A DNA stretch of 64,000 bases from Rhododendron vialii. Lineage: Eukaryota; Streptophyta; Magnoliopsida; Ericales; Ericaceae. Each line of letters opens with the position of its first letter. The first letter of the stretch is position 1. The stretch spans positions 27,926,501 to 27,990,500 of the forward strand of contig NC_080559.1 in assembly GCF_030253575.1 (NCBI RefSeq), given 5' to 3'. Below are positions 12,093 through 22,572 of the stretch, piece by piece. The position numbers and the translations under genes are program-made. Below the pieces are notes generated by a model. That model had not been told where the DNA came from, made no database searches, and worked only from the letters and a program-made list of their open reading frames with translations.

Positions 12093-12808
12093 GAGCATCG
12101 CCATCAGGCTCGCCTCACCTCCGGCGAGGCCAAACTGGCCACTGAAAGTGGTATGGCAGAGTTTCCAGCAGTCTCGCTTGGAACTCGCCTTTTTCCCCTT
12201 CGCTTCCGCACCTCGCCCCGTGCAACAAGGTACGGCTGCCTCGCTTGTCTTCCTTCTCTCTACTGCTTCTTTCTCTCTCCCACAAAATAGATCGCCGACA
12301 GGATTTCCGACTCCGACAAGTATAGATAGGCGAACAAAAATCAGATCGGCGAACGGATTTCAGATCGACTTTCACCAGCAAGTTTATCTTCAACTTTCTC
12401 CAATGGGTTTTTGATTTTTCCAGCGAGTTTGATCGGTGGGTTTTTATATGTATATATGCATATATATGTGGCCGGATCTATTTTGGCCGGCAACTTTCTC
12501 CAGACCTGCCAGACGGTTCTAGGAACAACTAATTAGATACCTAAAAAAATACATCATAGTTTCCGATCAGATTTTGATGATCTGAGCCGCTCAATGTGAT
12601 TAGAACGTAATTTTAAGAGTACCCGCTCGAAATTAGCAATAAAAATGACCAGGAAAGACTTGATCTGTGTGTGTTTGTATGTTTTTTTTTTTTTTTTTGG
12701 TTGAGGCAAATGGCTAGATTGTTGGGTATTGCTTTGGTTTCGTGGCTAGCCAAGACAAAAATCCTAAGCAAACTGGCTAAATTGTTGCTTAGGCTGATGG
12801 AGATGCTC
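12093..12808. mobile_element. PIF/Harbinger-like non-autonomous element with TAA duplication
   Basis: GAGCATCGCCATCAGGCT at the left pairs with the inverted AGGCTGATGGAGATGCTC at the right. Both sides are flanked by TAA (12090-12092 and 12809-12811). The 716-bp interior is GC-richer than its surroundings and has ORFs on both strands (12148-12414 plus, 12115-12393 minus) without a known domain. It may contain captured sequence, which I cannot identify. Confidence 0.75.
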
Positions 12809-12889
12809 TAAAGGACCAACAAAAGTTTTCCATAAGTCCAACAAAAGTTACACTAAAGTTACAACTAACCCTTTTACCAATCAATAAAG

Positions 12890-13055
12890 TAAACACATAT
12901 CGGATGCAGTTGATCCAAGCACTATATTTTTCGTGTATATAAGTATCTAACTCTATACATATCGGATGCAGTTGATTCCCATGTGGGGTCCTCTCATTTT
13001 TTTTTTTAGAATTTTTAGATAGCTTGGCCCGGCGCACCCGTCGATGTGATTTTGA
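12890..13055. repeat. Copy of the GGATGCAGTTGAT / GGACGGCTCGG repeat family
   Basis: Two copies of ATCGGATGCAGTTGAT (about 12898 and 12959) precede a poly-T run and AGAATTTTTAGATAGCTTGG. The order matches the right arm of the hairpin at 31502-31877 and the 8027-8140 copy, in a more diverged form. Confidence 0.5.
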
Positions 13056-13136
13056 TCGTATAGCACTACTGCCCTAAAAAGTATAATCCGAAACGACAGG
13101 ATTTGGGGGGAAACGATTTGGGTTTTTTTTTTTTTT

Positions 13137-13163
13137 GGGGGGGAGGGGGGGGGGGGGGGGGGG
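13137..13163 (+). repeat. Poly-G tract (7 G, one A, 19 G)
   Basis: A run of G broken by a single A, directly after a poly-T run. It could form a G-quadruplex on the plus strand. It is also a place where assembly length is unreliable. Confidence 0.85.
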
Positions 13164-13383
13164 AAAGCTGGAAATGATTTGGGTGGGAAAAGATGTGGGG
13201 CCTAGTGCCCTGTTATGGAAAATTTTGCCACATCACCAAGCTGTTTGCCATTTGGACATTTTTCATTCAAGTTTTTAATGGAAGGGTAACGTTGAAACTA
13301 TATGAGCAAAATTGAAATCAAAAATTTTAGAAGGACGAAATTGAAACTGAGATATTTGTAGGACCAAACAAAAAAAAGGATAA

Positions 13384-14197
13384 GGGCTTGTTTGATAACC
13401 TAAATTCAACACTTAATACTGAATCAATTAAGTAATAAGTGATTCAGTAGGTTTGATATCCACATTTCATATTACTTAACAAATTAAGTATCACTTAAAA
13501 TATAGGCTAAAAAGTTGAAAAAAATTAAGTAGCTTTGAGCTACTTAATTCTAGCTGAATTTTTGTGTACTTACATTCAACCGTCATACCACCACCACAAC
13601 CACTTCCACCAACACCTCCACCACTCCATCACCACCACCACCTCCACCACCACCACCTCCACTACCACCACATCACCACCACCACCACTCCCTCCACTAC
13701 CACCACCACCACATCACCACCACCACTTCCACCACCACCACCACCGCTCCTACCACCACCACCACCACTCCACCACCATCACCGCCACCACTACCATCAC
13801 TACACCACCACCACCACCACCACTTCCTCCACTACCACCACCACCAACAGCTCCACCACTCCACCACCACCACCACCACTCCATCACTACCATCATTACA
13901 CCACCACACACCACCGCTCCTACCACCACCTCCACCACTCCACCACCACCGCCACTCCACCACCACTCCTACTACCTCCACCACTCCCCTACCACCACTC
14001 CACCACCATTACCAAAAGTATATTGTGACCGTTAGTAAATTAAGATAGAATTGGAACAAAATTAATTCATAATTTTTTTAATTCAATACTTAATATATTT
14101 ATCAAACAGCTTTTCAGCTTAAAAATTTCAGCATTCAGTTTTCAGTACTTAATTTTTCAGCTTTCAGTTTCAGTTTTCAGTTTTATCAAACAACCCC
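13384..14197. mobile_element. MITE-like element with GGGCTTGTTTGATAA ends and a large CAC/CCA expansion
   Basis: GGGCTTGTTTGATAA at the left pairs with TTATCAAACAACCCC at the right, with TAA on both flanks (13381-13383 and 14198-14200). The arms carry CTTAAT and TTTTCAG-rich sequence. The middle (13589-14018) is a CAC/CCA microsatellite. The ends and the 3-bp duplication fit a Harbinger-like MITE whose interior was expanded by a trinucleotide repeat. Confidence 0.7.
13589..14018. repeat. 430-bp compound CAC/CCA/ACC microsatellite
   Basis: Almost pure CCA-type trinucleotides with CTC and TTC interruptions. It reads as His-, Thr- or Pro-rich polypeptide in all three plus frames (ORFs of 166 and 154 codons) and as Gly/Val/Trp-rich sequence on the minus strand. 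Equal openness in every frame argues against a real gene. Confidence 0.9.
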
Positions 14198-14334
14198 TAA
14201 GTCTTGCGTCAATTAAATCTAGTATTCTAGTTCTAGTGTTGCTTTAGGAGAGGCGTTGTGTTTACATCATCAGCCAGTAAAAAGGAGCTGCTTCGGAAGC
14301 AAGGCTGGCCCCGTGTGGTGCTTTTATCAGCTTT

Positions 14335-14570
14335 GGCCCCGGTTCAGAAAATTTCTTAAAAAATAAGCAGTTTATTTCATATTTTTAAACTCAAAACAAT
14401 GTAAATAAAAAATAATTTTTTAATTTTTTTTGCACCGTATTAAAGCTTGATGAGATCTATTAAATAATATCCATATTGGTAAAAAAATTATTTGCATAAA
14501 CACATTATTTTTGAGTTTGAAATTGCCTCATTAAAAAATAAGTATTTATTTTACGTTCCGGAATGGGGCC
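14335..14570. mobile_element. MITE, GTTCCGGAA family, copy A
   Basis: GGCCCCGGTTCAGAA at the left pairs with TTCCGGAATGGGGCC at the right, 236 bp apart. The core TTTTGCACCGTATTAAAG and the following GATCT(C)AATGAGATC-like segment are shared with copies at 26358-26596 and 31215-31976. Sub-terminal AAAAAATAAG repeats mark both arms. Confidence 0.75.
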
Positions 14571-15414
14571 TAATGGGTTAACTTTTTTCTTTGGAAACTG
14601 ACCCACCACGCGAATTATAAGTACGCTGTACGCACTCATTCCGTGTCTCACTTCGATGATCGAAATCGTTTATTTTGTCAAAATTCATTTGTGAGAAGAT
14701 CATGCTAAATCTCAGCTTGATCGATTTCAGCTCGATCAGATATGAACAAGTGTGTCTTCTGAAAGTTTTATTTTTTTTCCCTTCAAAATGCGCAATTAAA
14801 AATATTAATCTTTAAATCACGATTTTGCTGATATGTGAGGGTGGGCTCAATTTTTTGCATGGTCCCATAGCAAAATGAATTGGACCCAATGAATGATTCT
14901 AATTATATAAGTGAAATATAAAATGAGCATACCCTCGCAAAGACGAACGAAGTGAAGGTGAACAAAAATTGATATCTACTCGAAAAGCTTGTGGAATTGA
15001 ACAAAGCTCACATTACTTCGCAAGGAAAAAAAAGGACTGAAACATAAGTAAGATTAAAGGGAAGAAAAAAAAAAACGCAAGACAGTCAGCCAATTTATTT
15101 TATTTTATGCCTTAAATATTTTACCTCGTTCCTTCTGCATCTCTTCTTTTTGGATAACTTGGACAAGAAATAATAATACTCCTAAAAGCTTGACGAGGAG
15201 ACAAGCGACAGCTGATGTGGAGAATTATTCAGCAGGAAATTTTCTTCATCACGCATTTTGTGGTCTCCACCATAAGTTTTTTGGAGCCCACAAATATATA
15301 CGTTATTACAGTGTTAGGGAAGATTTTAGAAAAGTGTAGAGACGACAAATATATTCTTATTCTCCCTCCTTCATTTGTTTTTTAAGTTAATACTAAAATT
15401 TTTGAAAAATTATA
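14571..15414. other. Intergenic stretch without a recognised feature
   Basis: AT-rich DNA with poly-A tracts; no domain-bearing ORF or inverted repeat was seen. Confidence 0.4.
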
Positions 15415-15615
15415 TTCCCTCCGACCCAAAATCTTTGGGTTTTTTTGATATTTGCGTCGTTCTTTGAACTCTTATATCTTTCAATTTAAAGTTCTCGATT
15501 AGATCTATAATAAAAAAAAATTAAAATTATGAAAAATATCATAAAATGAGAGATATAAGAATTTAAAGAACGGCGCAAATATTAAAAAAGACCAAAGATT
15601 TTGTGACGGAGGGAG
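15415..15615. mobile_element. Stowaway-like MITE
   Basis: CCCTCCGACCCAAAAT at the left pairs with ATTTTGTGACGGAGGGAG at the right, flanked by TA on each side (15413-15414, 15616-15617). The CTCCCTCCGTCC-type terminus and the TA target are hallmarks of Stowaway (Tc1/mariner-derived) MITEs. The arms remain paired over much of the 201 bp. Confidence 0.85.
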
Positions 15616-15630
15616 TATGCACGTAGAGTA

Positions 15631-15894
15631 CTTCCTCCGTCCCATTTTGGTTGTCCCTTTTTTATATTCGTGTCAATTTTCAACCACTTATATCTGCCAA
15701 CGTGAATCTTAAAAAATATGTAATATGTATCTTATTTGATAGATTTCAATTCGTTTTAAAATACAAAGTTGTCGAAATCATGAAAAACATTATCGATTGA
15801 AAGATAAAGGCAATAGACACAAAAGAAACGCGAATCAAAAAAATACACAAAAGAGACAAAAGGAATAATGACAATGAAAATGAGACGGAATGAG
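15631..15894. mobile_element. Second Stowaway-like MITE, immediately downstream
   Basis: CTTCCTCCGTCCCATTTTGG at the left and GAGACGGAATGAG at the right, flanked by TA (15629-15630, 15895-15896). It lies 15 bp from the previous copy but has a different interior, so the two are separate insertions, not a tandem duplication. The 46494-46729 element shares its CATTTTGGTTGTCC-like arm. Confidence 0.8.
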
Positions 15895-17236
15895 TAGTTA
15901 TTTTTATTTTAAAAATAACAAAAATTGCAAAAAGAATAACTGAAATTGTACTGAGAAGAGAGTACAAGTTTCTTTTTTTTTCCTCACTTTATTATTTGAT
16001 TATTTACTACCAATAAATAAGGGGAGATTTAAATATCCATCCTCAAATCTCATTCAATGTAAGTATTTATCCAGTGTATTTTGAACAGTTATGTTTTTAT
16101 CCTTTGAGATGATGAATTACCTATCTTACCATTTTAATAAGATATCCATATATGTGTGTATTGACTTCCTAAATTAGTGGGATTCAACCATTTCCTAATT
16201 TAGTGGGTTTCAAGTCATTCAACCATTTCCTAATTTAAAGAGGATTTCAAAATTTAAAAAATCTATATTAACCAAATCCAACCAATTTATTTTTCACCAA
16301 TTTAAATTCGAAAACCATATTTATTGTTCCCTATCTACCATGTATTATCATGATTTTTTTTGAAACATGATGGAATCGACTATGTTTTTCATGATTACCA
16401 TAAAAAAAAATTCGGAACACAGACAATATTCAAATCGATCATGTAATGACTCGGAATTTTAATGAATAAAAATTTCGTCATTTTCTTTTTAATTACTCGA
16501 TATTACTTTTAATATTCCTTTTTTAAATTATATAATCTGTCGTAATTAGATTTAAGTCCTTTAAATTATATTTCTTGACTAGAAGTCCTTCATGGCTAGT
16601 AAAATTAGTTTTCAACCATCTAGTTGGAGGAACCGGACTACCAATTCACTTAGTTACTTTCTCTTAACCCTAGATGAACCTTTTAACCTTTACCCATTGT
16701 ACAATAAAAATTAGAAAAACTTTTATTCATTGGACAATAAAAAACCTAGATTTTCCACCAAAGGTATCATCCTAGATTATTTAAGTACATATATAAGATT
16801 ATATATAGTCCTATGTACTTCATAGACTATAATAAGCATGCTTAAAGGACTTATAGTCATTTCTAGGTATTATTCAAGTATATATTATCTCACATCTTTA
16901 ACCATTGGTCAATAAATGCTAGGAAAAATTTTACTCCTTGGGTAATAAAGTTAGTTTACCAACAAGTACTAGGATAAATTAAATAAGTCACTTCCTAGAT
17001 TTTTCATGTGCTTGTATACTTAAAGATATGTAAATGTACCATATAAATTTATTACCATAGATTCACTAGGTACACAAATATAGTATTCTAAGTGGAGCAT
17101 GAGCCTATTGGACTATTTTATTAGGAAATCTTGATGCTTGAAAATCCTACTAGATTACATAGTACCTTGTGTACTTCTATATATACTTGGACACACACAT
17201 ACACACACACACATATATATACTCATACAAGGTACA

Positions 17237-17268
<32 letters not shown>

Positions 17269-17638
17269 TCTTGTTGTACCTTGTTGGGTGAAGAACAAGA
17301 CATCCTAAATTTTCTTCTACCAAATTCAAGTTATATATATAAGAACTTGGTACTAGAAAGAGATGGATGGATATGAGAAGGATTGGGAGAGTACCTTGAT
17401 ATGATCTACTTATGCATTTCTTGAAGTCAAATCTATCCACCATTGTCCTTATATATATATATATATAACTTACTAACTAAATCTTTGGACCATCCCATCT
17501 TTCTTCCACAAAATCTTCCAAATCAACTCCATAGTACCAAATCTAGCTGTGCATGCCAAGAACTAGGTAAAAGATGTACAAGCAACCTCATAACCTAACT
17601 CATTAAGCTTTTCAATCAAGCATGAAAAGTGAGAAAAA

Positions 17639-17683
<45 letters not shown>

Positions 17684-17716
17684 CGGGTGAGAGAGGGAGA
17701 GAGGGAAGCCTTGGCC

Positions 17717-17724
17717 TATAAATA
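17717..17724 (+). promoter_or_regulatory. TATA box of the solo LTR
   Basis: TATAAATA, 1,275 bp from the LTR start and just after GA microsatellites (17238-17268 and 17642-17681). A leader shared with the other LTR follows. Confidence 0.6.
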
Positions 17725-18739
17725 GCAAGCTCACCCAAGTCATTCTCACACCTTCACTCATTGCTCTCACTTCTCTCTAGAATTTCTAAACTTTCTTAGT
17801 TCCAAAGTTCAAGTTTCTATTTAAGTTTCTTGAAGTTCTTGAGAGTTACCACCAAATCACCTCCAAAAATCATCCCTAGATTTTTAAAAGTAGCCTAGTT
17901 TAGTTAGCAAAGTTGTTTCTAGGAAGAGAAAATCCATCTATCTTCCTTTCGAATCACTTCGGAGCCATTACGCCTCCAATTCGCAAAACCGACGACCTAT
18001 TCTTAAAACCGACCAACCGCTAAGAAGAAATGTAAAGTCCCTTGTCCACTCACTCAACGTATAGCATAGAACCGTATGTTGAAAAGTATAACGTAGAAGC
18101 TTCTTATGGGGTATAAGTAGAATGTCCTTACTCTCTAGTTCTAAAGTATAACGTAGAATATCATTAACAGCTTTCTCTAATTATATAAGGTTATCTATCA
18201 CCTATAGGTTTGAAATGCATGATAATTAGTAAACTTATTCTCGCTAATGGAAGTATGAACATGTTGGAATAATTGACTTTTACTCTAATAAATATGTGTT
18301 GTTTTGAATTTTCCACAAAAGAAGAAAGAACGTTTTTTCAAAAGATAAGACTTTATCATTGATAGAAGTATTCGTATTTTGATCTTTAGGATGATTATGA
18401 GCATGTATTATGAATTGTTTGTATTGCTTGTCTTGTTGTAAAGCATAAGTGATTTTCACTCTAAAGGCATCCGTACATGTAGCGTTATACTTTAAATGAT
18501 GATTTGAGCATGATTAGTGTTATAGAGTTGGATGATCTTGTTAGTTTAGTTTCAAGATTACAATGAATAATTATGATTATGTATGTGAAAAGTACTCCCG
18601 CGGAGTCGTTGCATGAAAACGAGACACGGAAATCGAGAAACTAGAAACATGGCACCTAGGGTGTGACTAATGAAAATTCGTGTTTGGAAAACGAGAAATG
18701 TTTTGAAAATCGCAATGTGGCCAGACGTGGTAGCCCATT

Positions 18740-18960
18740 GTGTGGTGTGTGTTTTATGTGCCAATGGAAACCCGGTGCGGTGGAACCATTGTGAGGATAC
18801 TCGGGAGTCCGGAACAGCGGAATCGAGATTGGGTGTGTGGCTTGGTTATCCGCGAAGATGAGCCAATGCAAAGTGTGCCAATGGGAACCCGGTGCGGTGG
18901 AACCATTGTGAGGATACTCGGGAGACCGGAACGGCGGAACCGAGGTTGGGTGTGTTAAAA
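18740..18960. repeat. Minisatellite units in the solo LTR
   Basis: Units containing GGAACCATTGTGAGGATACT (the complement of the core seen at 1-1000) occur at about 18782 and 18899, separated by a GCCAATG...AACCCGGTGCGG segment. There are far fewer units than in the LTR at 1-3715, so the array has expanded or contracted since the two diverged. Confidence 0.8.
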
Positions 18961-19491
18961 ACGATTTTGAAAATGTTGATACGATAATGAAAGGTGAAAC
19001 CGGTGACACGGTCTTCAAGAAATTGCATAGGAGAAACTTAGAAATCATGAACACCAAAGATTGTGAATAGTGAATGCGGATGTGTCATTGTTATTTGTTT
19101 GTTAGATATGTATGTACTGAGTAGAATTTGTTAATAATATGCTCTAATGTGTGTAAGTTAAATGGTTAGTGGGTATGAGTTAGTTTATTGAGTTTTTGTA
19201 GCTCACGGTGTTATCTTTGGTGACCTTGACATATTATATTGGCAGCGACGCTGGTATAATATGTCAGATTTTATAGATGAACAGGGTGAACTCTACACCT
19301 TGGAAGCTTTCGGAGTCGAGAAGCTGGCCAGGATGGAGGAGCAAGTGAAGCAGTAGATAGGAACCCTAATTTCCCCTCCTTTTGTTGAACAAAAGTACTT
19401 TTGATATAATATTGAGCCAGACTCTATTTAGATTTTCAATGAAAATATTTATTTAACGTTTCCAAAATTCGGGGCGTTACAGATCATCTAC

Positions 19492-19803
19492 CGACGAAAT
19501 ACACCATAAAATCTACTTGATAAATACACCATGAAAACCACTTGATAAAATACACCACGAAATTAATCTGCTTGATAAATACACCATGAACATGATATCT
19601 ACCTTGATATATACAACATGAAATCCGTATGATAAAATACACTTTGAAAGTAATCTGCTTGATAAATACACCATGAAATCCACTATATAAAATTCCCCAT
19701 GAGATATGATTGATAAAATACACCACGAACGAAGAAATACACCATGAAATATGTTTGATGGAGTAATATACACCACGACGAAATACACCATAAAATTACA
19801 CCA
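19492..19803. repeat. Degenerate minisatellite, AAATACACCATGAAATC core
   Basis: About a dozen imperfect repeats of TTGATAAATACACCATGAAA, roughly 25-30 bp apart, between the solo LTR and the right part of the older element. The minus-strand ORFs here (such as 19513-19791) simply read the repeat. Confidence 0.75.
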
Positions 19804-20455
19804 ACAAAACTCTCGATTCTCATAGTGGTTTGGGTTTTTGGCAACTAAATCAAAAAATATATAAACAATAAATGTGTGGTAACACTAATTACCACCATAT
19901 ATCTATAAAATACATGAGGATTACCATCCCCCTGATCAAGCAGAAAAGAAAAACAAATGTAATGAACCCACCATCGATTCAACAAGCTATGCAATGAAGC
20001 TGCACTAGGAGAGTCCTTTTTCACTCCATGTTAGATTCGCCTCCTTCTTCTTCACCAGTTGATGACGACGTGTCAGGGCGATGTGATGGACGACGGGATG
20101 AGGGCGATGTGATGGACGACGGGATGGCGATTGGGGGCCTCTCGCCTCTCTCTCCAAAACCTGCAAATGGCAATGGGATTTTGCCGAAATGGGGGTTTAA
20201 ATGGTTTTGCCAAATTTTTGGGATTTGTTAGGATTGATTATCCTAAAATTAGACTAAAGGACCTTCAAAATTATTTTTTAGTCTCAAAAATCTTTGCCTA
20301 GATAGACATATATTATATATATATTAGTCAATGTATCTATATAATAAAGGGCAATCTTGGAATTATTTAAAAGCAAGAATGAAAACATAACTGTTCAAAA
20401 TGACTTGGATGGATATTTACATAGGATGAAGTTTGAGGATGAATATTTAAAAACA

Positions 20456-21265
20456 AACTAGGTAAATGCGAAATTAATGCACAAATTTGTTTATAAACCA
20501 ATTATATATCTGTTATTCGTAGCAGTTAAGCATCTTATTCACCAAACAATTTGATTTATTTATTTCCGTACCATTAGGTTCACTTGCTCATATTTAAAAA
20601 AAAAACTCATATAACAAGACATCAGATAAGCAAATAAACAAGAATTACCGCAAAGGTTACCAGATTTCACTAAGAATTACCTCGTGTTTGAAATCTTCGA
20701 GTTGCTATCAACTCTATGAAAGATAATAAGTGATTAAATTCTTTTCATCGATGGTAGAAAATCTTACTTTTTCACCACCATCTTTTTTGGTTCTACCGGT
20801 ATTTATTGTTGCTCTAAACTGTTCATCTTGTAGATCCCATATAGTAGAGTATTCATTTAAAAAATAAACTTGATCAGACATCGATAGAAATATCAAAAAT
20901 TGAATTTTACTTTGTAAAATAGATAGTTTATCTTTATTATTATTGACAGAAATTAGATCGTCCATTTTATAGACCTTTGACATATCTATCGACTTCCGAT
21001 CAAGCTGATTTTTTTCGTGGCAATACTATATTGCGGGTCTTAAAATATGAATGATTCGGATCACAACAATAGACCGTAAGACCCATAATAGACAATGATA
21101 AAAAAGTAAGGTTTTACATGGATAGTGGATAGAATTTATTCTCATATAATAAACGAGAATCCCCGTCATGGATGGTATTTAAAAAAAAAAAAACCCACCT
21201 CTTGTACTCGCACTACTAGATAACTTACCCTAAACGGCGTCATCATTTACATTTGGAGTGTTATA
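20456..21265. other. Intergenic stretch without a recognised feature
   Basis: AT-rich. The 89-codon minus ORF at 20714-20983 has no recognisable domain and no codon pattern that I would trust. Confidence 0.35.
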
Positions 21266-21679
21266 CTTCTTACGTCCCAATTTGTTCCTCCAACCTTGAA
21301 AATTCAATTATTTTAGGAAACACATATCTTATTTGGATCATAACTTTGACAAAAAAAAAACTCAACTTAAAAAATACTTATTACGCGTACTTCCAATCAC
21401 TATTTTCATTTATCTCTCTTTATATCTTCACTTATTATTTTTATCTTCAACTATTATCCTACTTTCTCTCTTTATCATTACCCCAAAAATTCTTTTAAAA
21501 TTTTTCAAAATTGTCATCCAAACACTGCATTACACCTAAATTATTCAACTTTCCACATTTACCCTTAATTTTTTCAAAAAAAAGTTTATTCTACTAAAGA
21601 AATGACAAAAAAAAAAAAATCAAACTAATTAAAAGTCAAATAAACAAATATTTTGGGTCAAATAAATCGGAGGGAGCAG
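21266..21679. mobile_element. Stowaway-like element upstream of the methyltransferase gene
   Basis: CTTCTTACGTCCCAATTTG at the left and TAAATCGGAGGGAGCAG at the right are inverted relatives of the Stowaway terminus, with TA on both sides (21264-21265, 21680-21681). It ends about 30 bp before the CT repeat of the downstream gene's leader, so it lies in that gene's promoter. Confidence 0.6.
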
Positions 21680-21706
21680 TAAGGTAAACCCTGATCACCA
21701 CACTAT

Positions 21707-21710
<4 letters not shown>

Positions 21711-21752
<42 letters not shown>
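21711..21752. repeat. CT microsatellite in the promoter or leader of the methyltransferase gene
   Basis: About 20 CT units, 240-280 bp upstream of the ATG at 21989. A second short GA-rich patch lies at about 21940-21962. Such pyrimidine runs are frequent around plant transcription starts. Confidence 0.85.
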
Positions 21753-21757
<5 letters not shown>

Positions 21758-21988
21758 TTCATCTCCCTTTCCAAATTCAAACCCAACCTTCCCTTTCTCT
21801 TCACCTCCCCCACTTCCAACTTTCCCCCCCTAAACACATATAATACGCAGACATCCTCATCACACACATGACTCCCTTCATTAATTAACAAAACCTCTTC
21901 CCCTTCTCTACTCTCACCAACTATAATACTCCATACACAGAGAGAGAGAGATCAGAGAGAGGCAAACGGCCGCACACTGGTCGTAGCC

Positions 21989-22528
21989 ATGGCGGATTAC
22001 TACATCCCAACATCAAAACACTCCACAACCTCCTCCTCCTTCTTAAAAAGAACCAACGTCGCTCCCTTCCTCTTCGTCGCCTTCCTCTGTTCCCTCGCTT
22101 ACTCCCTCGGTCTCTGGCAACACACCCACTCCGCCACCACTTCCAACCTGGGCCAAACCATCCCCTGCACCACCACCACCGCAAACACTACCACAACCAC
22201 CACGTCCTCAACCAACCCCCGCCACTCCTCCGCCCCCTTAGACTTCTCGTCCCACCACTCTGCCGACGACGACGACGACACCTCCGGAACAACCTCCCTC
22301 GACGACACCATCAAAGTCTACCCCCCGTGCGACGTCAAGTACAGCGAGTACACCCCGTGCGAGGACGCCAAGCGATCCCTGAAATTCAACAGGGACAGGC
22401 TTATTTACAGGGAAAGGCATTGTCCCGCGAAGGAAGAACTGCTCAAGTGCCGCGTGCCTGCGCCGTACGGGTACAAGAACCCGTTCAAGTGGCCCGCGAG
22501 CAGGGATCTGGCGTGGTACGCGAATGTG

Positions 22529-22572
<44 letters not shown>

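Larger units (their letters stand above)
16442..19481 (+). mobile_element. Complete solo LTR (3,040 bp) with GATCA target duplication
   Basis: Begins TGTAATGACTCGGAATTTT and ends CCAAAATTCGGGGCGTTACA, forming the long terminal palindrome typical of this LTR type. Both sides carry a perfect 5-bp duplication GATCA (16437-16441 and 19482-19486), so nothing internal remains: this is a solo LTR left by recombination between two LTRs. In order it contains ATTGGACAATAA-like repeats, CA and GA microsatellites, TATAAATA at 17717-17724, a leader, a conserved 18340-18680 segment and minisatellite units at about 18740-18960. It is homologous to the LTR at 1-3715, which lies in the opposite orientation and is longer upstream of its TATA box (about 1.9 against 1.28 kb). 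Confidence 0.9.
16021..20455. mobile_element. Inverted-repeat element interrupted by a solo LTR
   Basis: The left arm at about 16028-16100 (ATCCTCAAA...TTTTGAACAGTTATG) is the inverted match of the right arm at about 20383-20452 (CATAACTGTTCAAAA...TTTGAGGAT), roughly 70 bp with mismatches. Without the LTR the element would be about 1.4 kb. Its interior holds a minisatellite (19492-19803) and a GC-rich patch with a duplicated 26-bp segment at about 20075-20126. The outer ends and target duplication are not defined, so the superfamily is unknown. Confidence 0.5.

Noticed and set aside
13535-14035. ORFs of 166 and 154 codons rich in His, Thr and Pro
   Set aside because: They are different frames of a CAC/CCA microsatellite inside a MITE.
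20028-20231. 67-codon ORF with duplicated Asp/Gly-rich segment
   Set aside because: The duplication and lack of domain suggest transposon-internal sequence, not a gene.
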